Of a stretch of DNA of 64,000 nt, positions 17,984-27,372 are shown piece by piece (the first letter of the stretch is position 1; each line of letters opens with the position of its first letter). The DNA comes from Rhodococcus yananensis (GTDB lineage Bacteria > Actinomycetota > Actinomycetes > Mycobacteriales > Mycobacteriaceae). The notes below the pieces were generated by a model. The model saw only the letters and a program-made list of their open reading frames with translations. It did no database searches and had not been told where the DNA came from. Location of the stretch: positions 33,563 through 97,562 of the forward strand of contig NZ_JAIYEP010000007.1 of assembly GCF_020515525.1 (NCBI RefSeq), in the 5' to 3' direction. The translations under genes were made by a program, and so were the position numbers.

Positions 17984-19420
17984 ATGAGCACATCGGTGAT
18001 GCCCGAACGCGCACCCACCAGGTCGGAGCGTCGATACCAACGGACCCATCCGGCCTGGGTCGTCGTGGCAGTCCTGATCACAGTGGAGGTGATCAGCGCC
18101 TTCGAGACATCGATGATGTACGCGGCCATCCCCACGTTCACGACGGTCTTCGAGGCCGACGCGTCCGCCGTCGGCTGGACCGTCACCGCCTTCCTCCTGG
18201 TCGCAGCGTCGTCCGCGGCCGTGTGCGGCAGGCTCGGCGACATGTACGGGCGCGAGCGCGTCCTGATCGTCGTGCTGATCTTCGCCGCCGTCGGCTCGAT
18301 CATCAGCCTCGCGTTCGGCACGCTGTGGGGAATCATCATCGGCCGCGCCATCCAGGGTGTCGCCGGAGCGATCCTCCCGCTGTGCATCGGCCTCGCGCGT
18401 GAGCATCTTCCCGCGCAGAAGGTCCCCATGGCCATCGCGCTGATCTCCGGATCCGCCGTCGCGGCCGGCGCCGCCTCGCTCCTCGTCGCCGGTGTGCTCA
18501 TCGACCTCGGCGACTGGCGCTACATCTTCGTCGTCACCACCGTGTACGCGCTGGTCTGCATCTTCCTCGTCGAAGCCGTCCTGCCGTGGCGCAAGCGCGA
18601 CAGCACCACCCGACAACACGTGGACATCGTCGGCGCCGTCGGTCTCGCCGTCGCCGTCACGTCGATCCTGCTCGGCCTCACCGAAGGCAAGTCCTGGGGC
18701 TGGGGCGATCCCCGCGTGCTCACCCTGATCGTCGTGGGCATCGCCGTGTTCGCCTGGTGGGTGCGGTGGGAACTCGGCCGCACCTCCCCGATCGTCAACC
18801 TGCGACTCTTCGCGCAACGCAACGTCGCGCTGACCATCGGGGCCACGGTCGCGCTCGGTGTCGGCCCCATCGGCGTCACCACGATGCTCATCCCGATGAT
18901 CATGCAGACCCCGGACTCGGCGCCGTTCGGTCTCGGACTCAGCGCCACCTTCGCCGGAATGCTCTCGTTCGTCGGCGCGATGATCGGCATGCTGTTCACT
19001 CCCGTCGCCGGCAAGATCTCCGCCGCCGTCGGCGCGCGGGCATCCATGCTGCTCGGCGCCACCCTGTTCATGATCGCGTGCGCCGGCTTCTTCGTCCTCC
19101 GCGACTCCGTCGTCGGCATGACGGCACTCGTCGTCGCCGTGTCCATCGCCACCGCCTTCGCGTACACGGCCCTGCCGAACCTGCTCGTCGAATTCGTCCC
19201 CGAGAGCAACACCAGCGAGGTCACCGGAGGCCAGACCGTCGTGCGGACCGCGTCGATGGCCGTCGGTACGTCCATCGCGACCGTTCTGCTCGCGACGCTG
19301 GTGGTGCCCGGCACCTCCACCGCGACCGTCGGCGCACTCGGCGCCGTGTGCGGTCTGCTCGTCCTGATGTGCGCGATCACGATCGTGCTCACCCTCTCGG
19401 TGAAGTACCGGCGCGACTGA
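17984..19420 (+). CDS. MFS transporter, DHA2-like drug exporter
   Basis: 478 residues with about 14 hydrophobic segments. The loop after helix 2 reads GRLGDMYGRERVLI, the conserved MFS motif A. ALISGSAVAAGAASLLVAG and WRYIFVVTTVYALVCIF are typical of DHA2 antiporters. ATG at 17984 follows ACAGGAGCATTG; codons upstream in frame lie in the leader. It probably exports a hydrophobic or cationic compound using the proton gradient. It may be controlled by the TetR gene just upstream. A strong terminator hairpin lies 8 bases after its stop. Substrate unknown. Confidence 0.85.
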   Translation: MSTSVMPERAPTRSERRYQRTHPAWVVVAVLITVEVISAFETSMMYAAIPTFTTVFEADASAVGWTVTAFLLVAASSAAVCGRLGDMYGRERVLIVVLIFAAVGSIISLAFGTLWGIIIGRAIQGVAGAILPLCIGLAREHLPAQKVPMAIALISGSAVAAGAASLLVAGVLIDLGDWRYIFVVTTVYALVCIFLVEAVLPWRKRDSTTRQHVDIVGAVGLAVAVTSILLGLTEGKSWGWGDPRVLTLIVVGIAVFAWWVRWELGRTSPIVNLRLFAQRNVALTIGATVALGVGPIGVTTMLIPMIMQTPDSAPFGLGLSATFAGMLSFVGAMIGMLFTPVAGKISAAVGARASMLLGATLFMIACAGFFVLRDSVVGMTALVVAVSIATAFAYTALPNLLVEFVPESNTSEVTGGQTVVRTASMAVGTSIATVLLATLVVPGTSTATVGALGAVCGLLVLMCAITIVLTLSVKYRRD

Positions 19421-19428
19421 CCGGAACA

Positions 19429-19466
19429 CGCGCGGCCGGTGACCCGGAAGGGTCTCCGGCCGCGCG
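19429..19466. terminator. Hairpin terminator, two-way
   Basis: CGCGCGGCCGG (19429-19439) pairs with CCGGCCGCGCG (19456-19466); an inner GACCC/GGGTC pair closes a GGAA loop. It sits between the convergent MFS gene and the YdcF-like remnant. Confidence 0.85.
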
Positions 19467-19483
19467 CCATCGGTCACGGTGGA

Positions 19484-19804
19484 TCAGGCTGCCACCATGC
19501 CCGCCACCGGGATTCGGGCATCCACCGCCTGACGGAAGTTGATCATCGCGCGTTCGAGATGGTCCGGCGTGGTCACGAGCACCGCCCCCGTCGCACCCCG
19601 TTCGAGCAACAGCTCGTTCGTGAAACTCGCGTTCTCGACCGTGGACGCGGACTCGGACTCCTCGACTATCCGTTCTCCCGCAACACCGTGCTCCACGAGC
19701 CAGTCCTTCATCGCCTCGGCCTCGGTGGCATCCCCTTCCGAGGGTCGTCGGATTTCGGCTGCGCGGCAGTGTGCCACCTCGACGCATCTCCCGCACGCCG
19801 ACAT
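19484..19804 (-). pseudogene. YdcF/SanA-like (DUF218) C-terminal remnant
   Basis: The last 85 residues of this frame look like the C-terminal half of a DUF218 protein: SEGDATEAEAMKDWLVEHGV, ERIVEESESASTVENASFTN and AVLVTTPDHLERAMINF, the usual order in YdcF. The N-terminal half, including the strand that carries the first glycine motif, is missing. Residues before the match (from an ATG at 19804) are Cys-rich and unrelated to the family. I read it as a truncated copy, though a short translated protein cannot be excluded. Confidence 0.5.
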
Positions 19805-19914
19805 CCCCGGTCCCGGACGGATCACAGTGCCGGCCGGCCGCCACCGTGGCGGTCCGTTCCCCGCACACCGATCACGGACACCCCGCACCGACGGGGCCTC
19901 GGCACAATGGACCC

Positions 19915-20577
19915 GTGACCGAGCCGCTTCCCGTCCCCCGCCCGCGTCGCGAGATCACTCCCGGCGCCGTGCACGTTCCCGACTGGCTCGGCCTCGACGA
20001 GCAGCGCGAGCTCGTGGCCGCGTGCCGCGACTGGGCGCGTCCGCCCGCTCCGATGCGGCACACAGTCCTTCCCGGCGGCGGTCGGATGACGGTGTCGACG
20101 GTGTGCCTCGGATGGCACTGGTCGCCCTACCGGTACACCCGCACCGCGGTCGACGTCGACGGTGCCCCGGTCCCGCCGCTGCCGCGGTGGCTCGCCGAAC
20201 TCGGTCGCCGCGCGGTCGCCGACGCCTACGGCGACCCGGAACAGGCACGGCGGTACGACCCGGACACCGCACTGATCAACTTCTACGACGCCGACGCGCG
20301 CATGGGTATGCACCGGGACGCGGACGAGCGGTCCGACGCCCCGATCGTGTCGTTGAGTATCGGCGACGCCTGCACGTTCCGGTTCGGCAACGACGAGTCG
20401 CGCGGCCGTCCCTACAGCGACGTGCGACTCGAATCCGGCGACCTGTTCGTCTTCGGCGGCCCGGCCCGGTTCGCCTTCCACGGCGTACCCGCCGTCCATC
20501 CCGGAACCGGAAGTCTCCGCACCGGGCTTCGCGGAGGACGGCTGAACATCACTCTCCGCGCCACGGGACTCACCTGA
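19915..20577 (+). CDS. alkB: AlkB-type 2-oxoglutarate/Fe(II) DNA repair dioxygenase
   Basis: A 220-residue protein. The iron ligands are visible as HxD in MGMHRDADE and a distal His in RFAFHGVPAV. The 2-oxoglutarate-binding Arg is in RLNITLR, and NFYDADARMG matches the NxY segment. AlkB oxidatively removes methyl groups such as 1-methyladenine and 3-methylcytosine from DNA or RNA. The GTG at 19915 gives the normal AlkB length (about 216). Convergent with the encapsulin gene, with a 7-base gap. No adaptive-response partner (ada) is adjacent. Confidence 0.92.
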   Translation: MTEPLPVPRPRREITPGAVHVPDWLGLDEQRELVAACRDWARPPAPMRHTVLPGGGRMTVSTVCLGWHWSPYRYTRTAVDVDGAPVPPLPRWLAELGRRAVADAYGDPEQARRYDPDTALINFYDADARMGMHRDADERSDAPIVSLSIGDACTFRFGNDESRGRPYSDVRLESGDLFVFGGPARFAFHGVPAVHPGTGSLRTGLRGGRLNITLRATGLT

Positions 20578-20584
20578 GCGACGG

Positions 20585-21388
20585 TCAGCGCTGCGAGATC
20601 AACGCCACCGACGCCTCACCCGTGTACACCAGGAACGTCAGCGATTCCTGGAGGTACAGGTGCACGTTCTCGGCGTCGTGCGAGGTGTAGCCGATCGACA
20701 GATCCTGGCCGACCTGCAGGTCGAAGTCGCCGCCGCGGGTGCTGAGCACGAACGCACCGTCGATCGCGGGCGCCCAGATGATGTCGCCGTCGATGAGCCG
20801 GCGGATCTGCTCGCGGATCGGATAGCCGTGGTCGGAGGTCTCGCTGACCTTGGTGTACTCGTCGGCGCTCAACAACACCGAGTACGGTCCGCCGACCCCG
20901 GCGAGGCGCAGCTCGGACAGGGCCTGGCTGATGGTCTCCGGGATGTCCCTCGGATCCTCGGGCAGCTGCAACGGCTGATTCGTCGACGACGCCCGGATCC
21001 CCTCGATCCCGGCAGCGGTGTAGCCCTCGAAGATCGCGCGGTCCTCCGCGAACGCGATCTTCTTCGCGGCCTCCTTCACAGCGTCGAGGTCGATGTCCTT
21101 CGCCCCGCGTTCGGCGCTGTCGATCTCCTCGCGTGACAGCGTGAACGGCACACGCAGTTCGACGACGTGCGCCACCCGGTGTCGCCGTGCGCGCACCCCG
21201 CCGGCGGGCGCCTCGATGTCCTCGGTGCGGCCCAGCCCGACCGCCGCGAAGTCGACGCCGTGCGGGCCGGAGAAGTCGACAACGATGCGGCCGGCGACAT
21301 GACGTTTGAAGGTGCGGCTCGCCTCCTCCTCGATCTCCGCCCAGGCCTCGGCGGTGATGGGGGCGAGGTCGCGATAGAGGTTGTTCAC
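20585..21388 (-). CDS. enc: Encapsulin shell protein (family 1, linocin M18-like)
   Basis: 267 residues with the HK97-type encapsulin fold. The start MNNLYRDLAPITAEAW, the TFKRHVAGRIVVDF segment, the helix LDAVKEAAKKIAFAEDRAIF followed by EGYTAAGIEG, and the C-terminal QDLSIGYTSHDAENVHLYLQ match Cfp29 of M. tuberculosis closely. GTG at 21388 follows AAGGAG. Subunits assemble into a protein nanocompartment. The gene lies 87 bases downstream of the DyP peroxidase on the same strand, the usual cargo-shell operon. Confidence 0.95.
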   Translation of the reverse strand: MNNLYRDLAPITAEAWAEIEEEASRTFKRHVAGRIVVDFSGPHGVDFAAVGLGRTEDIEAPAGGVRARRHRVAHVVELRVPFTLSREEIDSAERGAKDIDLDAVKEAAKKIAFAEDRAIFEGYTAAGIEGIRASSTNQPLQLPEDPRDIPETISQALSELRLAGVGGPYSVLLSADEYTKVSETSDHGYPIREQIRRLIDGDIIWAPAIDGAFVLSTRGGDFDLQVGQDLSIGYTSHDAENVHLYLQESLTFLVYTGEASVALISQR

Positions 21389-21475
21389 GATGTCGGGCTC
21401 CTTCTCGGTGTCGAACACGATGGCGGTGTGTCGATGCTCGGAACTGTGTCGGACTCGGGTCCGTGTCGGACGACC

Positions 21476-22507
21476 TCAGGGACCCGGGGATGCGGTCGGT
21501 GCGACGCGCATCGTGCCGATACCCAGCGACCCGTCACGCACGGCCGGTGCGGTCGACTCGTGCTGCTCGACCCGGCCCGCCGGCGCGTCGGGCAGATCGT
21601 CGAGGAACGCTGCGGCCGGGCAGAAGAACAGGGTGCCCGTGACCGCCGTGGAGAAATCCAGGATCCGGTCGTAGTTTCCCTCGGGACTACCGAGGAACAT
21701 GTTTCGCAGCATCTGCTCGGTCACGTCCGGGTCGGCGGCGTAGCCGATGAAGTAGGTGCCGAACTCGCCCTCACCGAACCGGCCGAACGCCATGTTGGCG
21801 CGGACGATCTCCCGTTCGGTGCCGTCGTCGTCGACGATCGTGTTCAGCGCGACGTGCGAGTTCACGGGTTTGACGTCGTCGTCGAGTTCGATGTCGTCGA
21901 GTTTCGTCCGGCCGATGACGCGTTCCTGTTCCTCGGTCGACAACGCGTTCCAGGTGGTCAGATCGTGCAGGTACTTCTGCACGATCACGTAGCTGCCGCC
22001 GGTGAACTCCGGTTCGTCGTCGCCGACGAGCGCGGCATCGGTCGCCGCACCGCCCTCGGGGTTCTCGGTGCCGTCGACGAACCCCAGCAGGTCGCGGCGG
22101 TCGAAGTACCGGAATCCGTGGGTCTCGTCGACCACCGTCGCGATTCCGCGCAACCGATCGTTGATCTTGCCGGCGAGTTCGAAGCACAGGTCCATGGTCG
22201 ACGCCCGCAGGTGGAACAGCAGATCGCCGGGCGTGGACGGCGCGTGGTGTCTCGCCCCGTCGAGCGGCACGAACTCGTGCAACCCGGCGGGGCGCGGGCC
22301 GGCGAACAACCGGTCCCACAGGGATGAGCCGATGCCGACCACGGCCGACAACCCGCCGTTCGGAATGCGGAATCCCACGGCCTTGCGGAGGCCGGACAGA
22401 TCGGCGAGCAGATCCCGGACCTGCGTCTCACCGCCCTCGTCGACCGTGACGACGAGGAAGATCGCCGCCTCGGTCAGTGGCGTCAGAATCGGTTGTGGAC
22501 GAGTCAC
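21476..22507 (-). CDS. DyP-type heme peroxidase, encapsulin cargo
   Basis: 343 residues. The DyP signature GFVDGTENPEG carries the catalytic Asp, the proximal heme His is in VNSHVALN, and the distal Arg region is ANMAFGRFGEGEFGTYFIG. The C-terminal tail has DGSLGIGTMR, the encapsulin targeting motif (SLGIG), followed by ten more residues (VAPTASPG and P). GTG at 22507 gives MTRPQPIL; an in-frame GTG at 22525 would add six residues. It oxidises dyes or phenolics with peroxide inside the encapsulin shell encoded next door. Confidence 0.95.
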   Translation of the reverse strand: MTRPQPILTPLTEAAIFLVVTVDEGGETQVRDLLADLSGLRKAVGFRIPNGGLSAVVGIGSSLWDRLFAGPRPAGLHEFVPLDGARHHAPSTPGDLLFHLRASTMDLCFELAGKINDRLRGIATVVDETHGFRYFDRRDLLGFVDGTENPEGGAATDAALVGDDEPEFTGGSYVIVQKYLHDLTTWNALSTEEQERVIGRTKLDDIELDDDVKPVNSHVALNTIVDDDGTEREIVRANMAFGRFGEGEFGTYFIGYAADPDVTEQMLRNMFLGSPEGNYDRILDFSTAVTGTLFFCPAAAFLDDLPDAPAGRVEQHESTAPAVRDGSLGIGTMRVAPTASPGP

Positions 22508-22546
22508 AAGATCACAGTAGTTCACGACGACCGGATCGGCTCGTGA

Positions 22547-24145
22547 TTACTGCGGGACCATCCATGAGAGCACGGGTGTCGTCTGCAACCACACCAGAAT
22601 CGCGAACACGGCGAGCATACCGACACTGATGGGCGCGAGTCTGCGCATCAGCACCCGGTCGCTGCCGCCCACCCCCTGCACGGACGACACCAACGCCAGG
22701 TTCTGCAACGCGATCGGGGTGCCCGCGGTACCGCCGGTCATGTTGCCCGCGACCAGTACCGTCGACGGCAGTCCCGCCTGCTGCGCCGCCGACACCTGCA
22801 CACTGCCGAACATCGCGTTCGACGCGGTGTTCGACCCGGTCACGACCACACCGAGCCAGCCGAGCACCGGAGAGAGCAACGCGAACCCCGCGCCGGCACC
22901 CGCCAGGAACTGACCTATCGTCGCGGTCTGCCCCGACAGGTTCATCGTGTAGGCGAGAGCCAGCACCGACGTGACCGTCGCGAACGACCACCGCAGCTGC
23001 ACGACCGACGCCGTGAAGCATCGCACCGCATCGCCCGACGCCACCTTCAACAGCGCGATCGACAGCAACGCCGCCACGAACACCAGCGTGCCCGGCGCCG
23101 TGAGCAGGCTCAGCGTGAACGTCTCCGTGGGCGGCACCGCGCCGGATTCGGTGACCACGTCCACGCCGGGCCAGGCGAACGAGAACGTCGCCTTCGCCAG
23201 CAACGATTCGACCGGACCGATGCGGCTGATCAGGAACACCACGACGATCAACGCGTAGGGAACGAACGCCTCGACGGTGCGGCGGACGCCGTCGGGGGCA
23301 TGCTCGGGGACCCGTCGTTCCGCGTCCGCCCGCGGCGACCAGAACCTCAGCAGGAACATCAGCGCGAGCAACCCGGCCGCGGCCCCGGCGATGTTGCTCA
23401 GACCCACCACGAACCAGGTCGCACACACGAACTGGCCGACGGCGAACGCGAACCCGACGACGACCGCCGCCGGCCACGTCCGCCGCAGCCCGTCGCGCCC
23501 ACCGACGATCGCGACCAGCACCAACGGTACGAACACCGCGATCAGGCACACCTGCCGGGCGACCATCGGGCCGATCTCGTCGATCGGCAGCGACGACACC
23601 TTCGACATCGTCAGCATCGGGGTGCCCATGACACCGAGCGGTGTACCGACCGCGTTCGCGACCAGTGCGGCTGCGGCCGCGCGGACCGGAGCCACTCCGG
23701 CACCGACGAGCACGACAGTCGCCACCACGATCGGGGTGCCGAATCCCGCGACCGCCTCGAGCAGCGCACCGAACAGGAACGCGATGACGATCGTGAGGAT
23801 GCTGTGGTCCGGGGAGATCCGTGCGAACGCGCGGGTCAGCACGTCGAAGTGGCCGGACTCCACGGTCAGGCGGTACACGAACACCGCCGACACGACGGTC
23901 CACATGATCGGGAATACACCGAACACGGCGCCCTCCAGACCCGCGCTGAGAGCGGACGTCACCGGCATCGAGTACACGGTGACCGCGACGAGCAGCGACA
24001 CACCGACCGCGACGAGCGCCGCGAGCCACGGTTTGACGCGGAACACGACGAGCAGCACGAGCATCGCCAGCAGCGGCAGCACCGCGACCGCGGCCGACCA
24101 GGCGAGGGACTCCGCGACGGGGGCGAGGGGTTGGACGAACGTCAC
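22547..24145 (-). CDS. L-lactate permease family transporter (LldP/LctP)
   Basis: 532 residues, about 13 membrane segments. The family marks are LFGALLEAVAGFGTPIVVA near residue 120 and, in the second half, GWLGVVVTGSNTASNAMFG plus NMTGGTAGTPIALQNLALV. It probably imports lactate or glycolate with protons. GTG at 24145 lies 4 bases after the HIT gene stop, so the two are likely one transcript. No lactate dehydrogenase or GntR-type regulator is adjacent, so the substrate is inferred from family only. Confidence 0.88.
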   Translation of the reverse strand: MTFVQPLAPVAESLAWSAAVAVLPLLAMLVLLVVFRVKPWLAALVAVGVSLLVAVTVYSMPVTSALSAGLEGAVFGVFPIMWTVVSAVFVYRLTVESGHFDVLTRAFARISPDHSILTIVIAFLFGALLEAVAGFGTPIVVATVVLVGAGVAPVRAAAAALVANAVGTPLGVMGTPMLTMSKVSSLPIDEIGPMVARQVCLIAVFVPLVLVAIVGGRDGLRRTWPAAVVVGFAFAVGQFVCATWFVVGLSNIAGAAAGLLALMFLLRFWSPRADAERRVPEHAPDGVRRTVEAFVPYALIVVVFLISRIGPVESLLAKATFSFAWPGVDVVTESGAVPPTETFTLSLLTAPGTLVFVAALLSIALLKVASGDAVRCFTASVVQLRWSFATVTSVLALAYTMNLSGQTATIGQFLAGAGAGFALLSPVLGWLGVVVTGSNTASNAMFGSVQVSAAQQAGLPSTVLVAGNMTGGTAGTPIALQNLALVSSVQGVGGSDRVLMRRLAPISVGMLAVFAILVWLQTTPVLSWMVPQ

Positions 24146-24149
24146 GAGC

Positions 24150-24578
24150 TCACACCTGTCCCGGGCCGAGCACAGACCGGATCGCCGCCGCGGTGCCGTC
24201 GAGCACCGTGCGGTTCGGTGTACGAGGATGTGCGCGCAGACCGAACCCGTCTCCGGTGGTGCGGGGGACGACGTGCAGGTGCACGTGGAAGACCTCCTGC
24301 CCCGCCGCGACACCGTCGGCCAGGAAGAGGTTCACGCCGTCGACCGGCAGATCCGAGGAACGCAGCGCCACCGCGATACGCCGACCGGCGTCGAACACCG
24401 CGTTCCCGGCCGCCGGGTCGAGTTCGGCGAGACCGGATGCGTGCCGCTTCGGTACGACCAGCAGATGCCCCGCGGTGAAGGGCCTGATGTCCAGGAAGGC
24501 GAGCACATCGGGTTCGTCGAGGACGACGCTGGCCGGTGCCTCGCCGGCCACGATGCCGCAGAAGATGCAGTCGTTCAC
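24150..24578 (-). CDS. HIT-family nucleotide hydrolase/transferase
   Basis: 142 residues. N-terminal CIFCGIVAGE, FLDIRPFTAGHLLVVPKRH and the catalytic histidine triad HVHLHVVPR identify the HIT fold, closest in style to Hint/HinT phosphoramidases. GTG at 24578. It is 4 bases upstream of the lactate-permease-type gene. A second HIT protein is encoded at 34919; the two are clearly different in sequence (CxxC is absent in the second). Confidence 0.92.
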   Translation of the reverse strand: MNDCIFCGIVAGEAPASVVLDEPDVLAFLDIRPFTAGHLLVVPKRHASGLAELDPAAGNAVFDAGRRIAVALRSSDLPVDGVNLFLADGVAAGQEVFHVHLHVVPRTTGDGFGLRAHPRTPNRTVLDGTAAAIRSVLGPGQV

Positions 24579-24620
24579 ATAGCTCAGGATCTCACGGACG
24601 GCGCGGTGCCCCGCACCCCG

Positions 24621-25235
24621 CTAGGCGTCGATGACGTGAGCGCGCGCGGTGTCCAGCATCCGCAACAGTTCCGACTGCACCACCGGACGGTCCCGCTGCG
24701 GATCATCGCTGTGCGCGAGGTAGAGCATGGCTTCCTCGACGGCCGCGACCAGCAGGTGCGCGAGCACCGACGAGCGCACCGACGACTCCGTGTACGACCG
24801 GTCCTGCGTCGCCAGCATCCGTTCGATGCTCCGCAACGTCGAATCCCTGTGCGATTCGCGCACTTCGGCCCAGCCGAGCACCGCAGGTGCCTCGATCAGG
24901 ACGAGACGGCGGGTGGCCTGATCGTTGACGACGTCGAGCGAGGCGAGGACCGCCGCAGTGAACGCCGCCCACGGATCGTCGATCGGTTCGTCGGGGACCA
25001 GCGTGGACTCCGCTTCCTTCTGCAGGTGCTCGATCACCCCGCGGAACAGCTCACGCTTGTTCGCGAAGTGGTGGTAGAGCGCGCCGCGGGTCACACCCGC
25101 GACCGCGACGATCTCCTCCGTCGCGGCCTCCGCGTACCCGTCCCTGACGAATACCTCCAGGGCGGCCTCGAGCAGCGCCGTGCGTGTGCGCGCCGCATCC
25201 CGAATCCGCCCGTTGTTCGTCGTCTTCTCCGACAA
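24621..25235 (-). CDS. TetR-family regulator (AcrR-like)
   Basis: 204 residues. HTH at about residues 18-64 (ALLEAALEVFVRDGYAEAAT, VAGVTRGALYHHFANKRELF). The C-terminal domain contains RRLVLIEAPAVLGWAEVRE, frequently seen in actinobacterial TetR proteins of the TetR_C_33-like group. A TTG start at 25235 is chosen because GGGGAGAGAAG lies just upstream and the HTH spacing is normal. It lies between purB and the HIT/permease pair, all on the minus strand; target not evident. Confidence 0.85.
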   Translation of the reverse strand: MSEKTTNNGRIRDAARTRTALLEAALEVFVRDGYAEAATEEIVAVAGVTRGALYHHFANKRELFRGVIEHLQKEAESTLVPDEPIDDPWAAFTAAVLASLDVVNDQATRRLVLIEAPAVLGWAEVRESHRDSTLRSIERMLATQDRSYTESSVRSSVLAHLLVAAVEEAMLYLAHSDDPQRDRPVVQSELLRMLDTARAHVIDA

Positions 25236-25308
25236 CTTCTCTCCCCTGCTCTAGTACTGCTACCCCCATCGAAAAACGTGTCCCCTCGGCAGCCGACTCG
25301 GTCGTCCT

Positions 25309-26730
25309 CTACAGGATCGGTGCCGGGGAATACTGCGCGGCCTCCGGGTTGCGGGCCACGAGGTCTTCCACGGCCGCGACCACCGACGCGACCTGTGCCT
25401 CGGCGGCACCGATGAACGCGGACCGGTCGGCGAGTGCGGCGTCGAGCGCGGCACGGTCGAGCGGCAGTCGCGCGTCGGCCGCGAGACGGTCGAGCAGATC
25501 CGGTTCGCGTCCCTCCTCGCGCATCGCCAGCGCGACGGCGACGGCATGCTCCTTGATCGCTTCGTGCGCCGTCTCACGCCCCACACCGGCGCGCACCGCG
25601 GCCATCAGCACCTTCGTGGTCGCGAGGAAGGGCAGGTAGCGAACCAACTCCTTCTCGATCACCGCCGGATACGCACCGAACTCGGCGAGCACCGTCAGGA
25701 ACGTCTCCATCTGTCCGTCGATCGCGAAGAACGCGTCGGGCAGCGCGACCCGGCGCACCACCGAACAGAAGACGTCGCCCTCGTTCCACTGGGCGCCGGC
25801 GAGTTCGGCGGCCATCGAGGCGTAGCCGCGCAACACGACCTGCAGACCGTCGACGCGCTCGCACGAGCGGGTGTTCATCTTGTGGGGCATCGCCGACGAA
25901 CCCACCTGACCCGGCTGGAACCCCTCGGTGACGAGTTCGTGCCCCGCCATCAGGCGAATCGTGTGCGCGAACGACGCGGGCCCCGCCCCGACCTGCACGA
26001 GCGCGGACAGCACGTCGTGGTCGAGGGACCGCGGATACACCTGGCCGACACTGGTGAGCACGTTCGCGAATCCGAGGTGGTCGGCGACCTTCTGCTCGAG
26101 CTGCGCGAGCTTGTCGGCGTCACCACCGAGCAGGTCCAGCATGTCCTGCGCGGTGCCCATCGGGCCCTTGATGCCACGCAGCGGATACCGGGCGATCAGT
26201 TCCTCCACGCGACGCAACGCGAAGAGCAGCTCGTCGGCGGCCGACGCGAACCGCTTCCCCAGAGTCGTGGCCTGCGCCGCGACGTTGTGCGAACGGCCCG
26301 CCATCACCGTCGCCGAGTACTCGGCGGCACGTTCGGCGAGGCGCGCCGCGATCGCCACCCCGTGAGCGTGCACGTGTTCGAGCGACCGCAGCACCTGCAG
26401 CTGCTCCACGTTCTCGGTCAGGTCACGGCTCGTCATGCCCTTGTGGACGTGTTCGTGACCGGCGAGAGCGTTGAATTCCTCGATGCGCGCCTTCACGTCG
26501 TGCCGGGTGACCCGTTCACGCGCGGCGATGGAGTCCAGATCCACCCGGTCGACGACCCGCTCGTAGTCGGCGATCGCCTCCGCGGGCACGTCGATCCCGA
26601 GCTCGGCCTGCGCGCGCAGCACCGCGAGCCACAGTTGCCGTTCGAGCACGATCTTGTGCTCCGGCGACCACAGGTCCCTCAACGAAGGGCTGGCGTAGCG
26701 GGTGGCGAGGACGTTCGGGATGTGACTCAC
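25309..26730 (-). CDS. purB: Adenylosuccinate lyase
   Basis: 473 residues of the fumarase/aspartase superfamily. It has TSRDLTENVEQLQ, catalytic GRSHNVAAQATTLGKRF and the superfamily signature GSSAMPHKMN in the flexible loop. PurB cleaves SAICAR to AICAR and adenylosuccinate to AMP in purine synthesis. GTG at 26730 opens MSHIPNVLATRYAS, the usual N-terminus, although no strong ribosome binding site is visible. Another purine gene, purD, is 6 kb away on the same strand. Confidence 0.96.
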   Translation of the reverse strand: MSHIPNVLATRYASPSLRDLWSPEHKIVLERQLWLAVLRAQAELGIDVPAEAIADYERVVDRVDLDSIAARERVTRHDVKARIEEFNALAGHEHVHKGMTSRDLTENVEQLQVLRSLEHVHAHGVAIAARLAERAAEYSATVMAGRSHNVAAQATTLGKRFASAADELLFALRRVEELIARYPLRGIKGPMGTAQDMLDLLGGDADKLAQLEQKVADHLGFANVLTSVGQVYPRSLDHDVLSALVQVGAGPASFAHTIRLMAGHELVTEGFQPGQVGSSAMPHKMNTRSCERVDGLQVVLRGYASMAAELAGAQWNEGDVFCSVVRRVALPDAFFAIDGQMETFLTVLAEFGAYPAVIEKELVRYLPFLATTKVLMAAVRAGVGRETAHEAIKEHAVAVALAMREEGREPDLLDRLAADARLPLDRAALDAALADRSAFIGAAEAQVASVVAAVEDLVARNPEAAQYSPAPIL

Positions 26731-26760
26731 AAAAGGTCAGTCTACGGTCCCGCAGTTCGA

Positions 26761-27372
26761 TCATTCGCAGGTAGGCGGGGCGACGCTCTCGACCATGTCG
26801 ACGAGGATCCCCCGGGCGAGGCCGCGCGGGTCCGGATCCAGATCACCGAGCCCGTCGAGCACCGCACCGTCGACGATCGCGACGATCCGGCGCAACTGGG
26901 GGACGTGCGCGGCACGGCCGCACCGTTCGAGCAGTTCGGCGAGCAACGCGTCGATCTCCTCGCGCATCCGCAACCGGACGTCGCGCAGTTCGGGGTGTCG
27001 CGCCGCCGCCACCCACCGCTCGTACCGGGAGATCAACCGCTCCCGGTCGGTGTCCCCGACCCCGCGCGGACCGATCAGCAGGTCGACGATCAGGTCCGCG
27101 GTCGACTCCACGCCGCGCGGCCCCTCCGGCACCTCGTCGACCCGTTCCCTCATCACGTCGAGTTCCCGCACCGTGTTGAGGTGCACGGCGCACGTGATCA
27201 GGTCCTCGAGCGAATCGAAGTAGTAGGTCGTGGAGGCGAGGGGCAATCCCGCCCGCGACGCCACGGCACGATGCCGAACCGCGTCGATCCCGCTTTCGAG
27301 GACGATGTCGGCCGCCGCTTCGACCAGCGCCCTGCGGCGCCGCTCGCCCTTCGGGGTCGCAGCTGTCGACAT
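26761..27372 (-). CDS. TetR-family regulator
   Basis: 203 residues. HTH near residues 12-55 (VEAAADIVLESGIDAVRHRA, ASRAGLPLASTTYYFDSLED). The LASTTYYFDSLEDL wording resembles TetR proteins with a TetR_C_31-like domain. The ATG at 27372 follows GGGGGA. It is divergent from the GMC oxidase gene across 144 bases, making that gene the most obvious candidate target. It lies 30 bases upstream of purB on the same strand and may be co-transcribed with it. Confidence 0.85.
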   Translation of the reverse strand: MSTAATPKGERRRRALVEAAADIVLESGIDAVRHRAVASRAGLPLASTTYYFDSLEDLITCAVHLNTVRELDVMRERVDEVPEGPRGVESTADLIVDLLIGPRGVGDTDRERLISRYERWVAAARHPELRDVRLRMREEIDALLAELLERCGRAAHVPQLRRIVAIVDGAVLDGLGDLDPDPRGLARGILVDMVESVAPPTCE

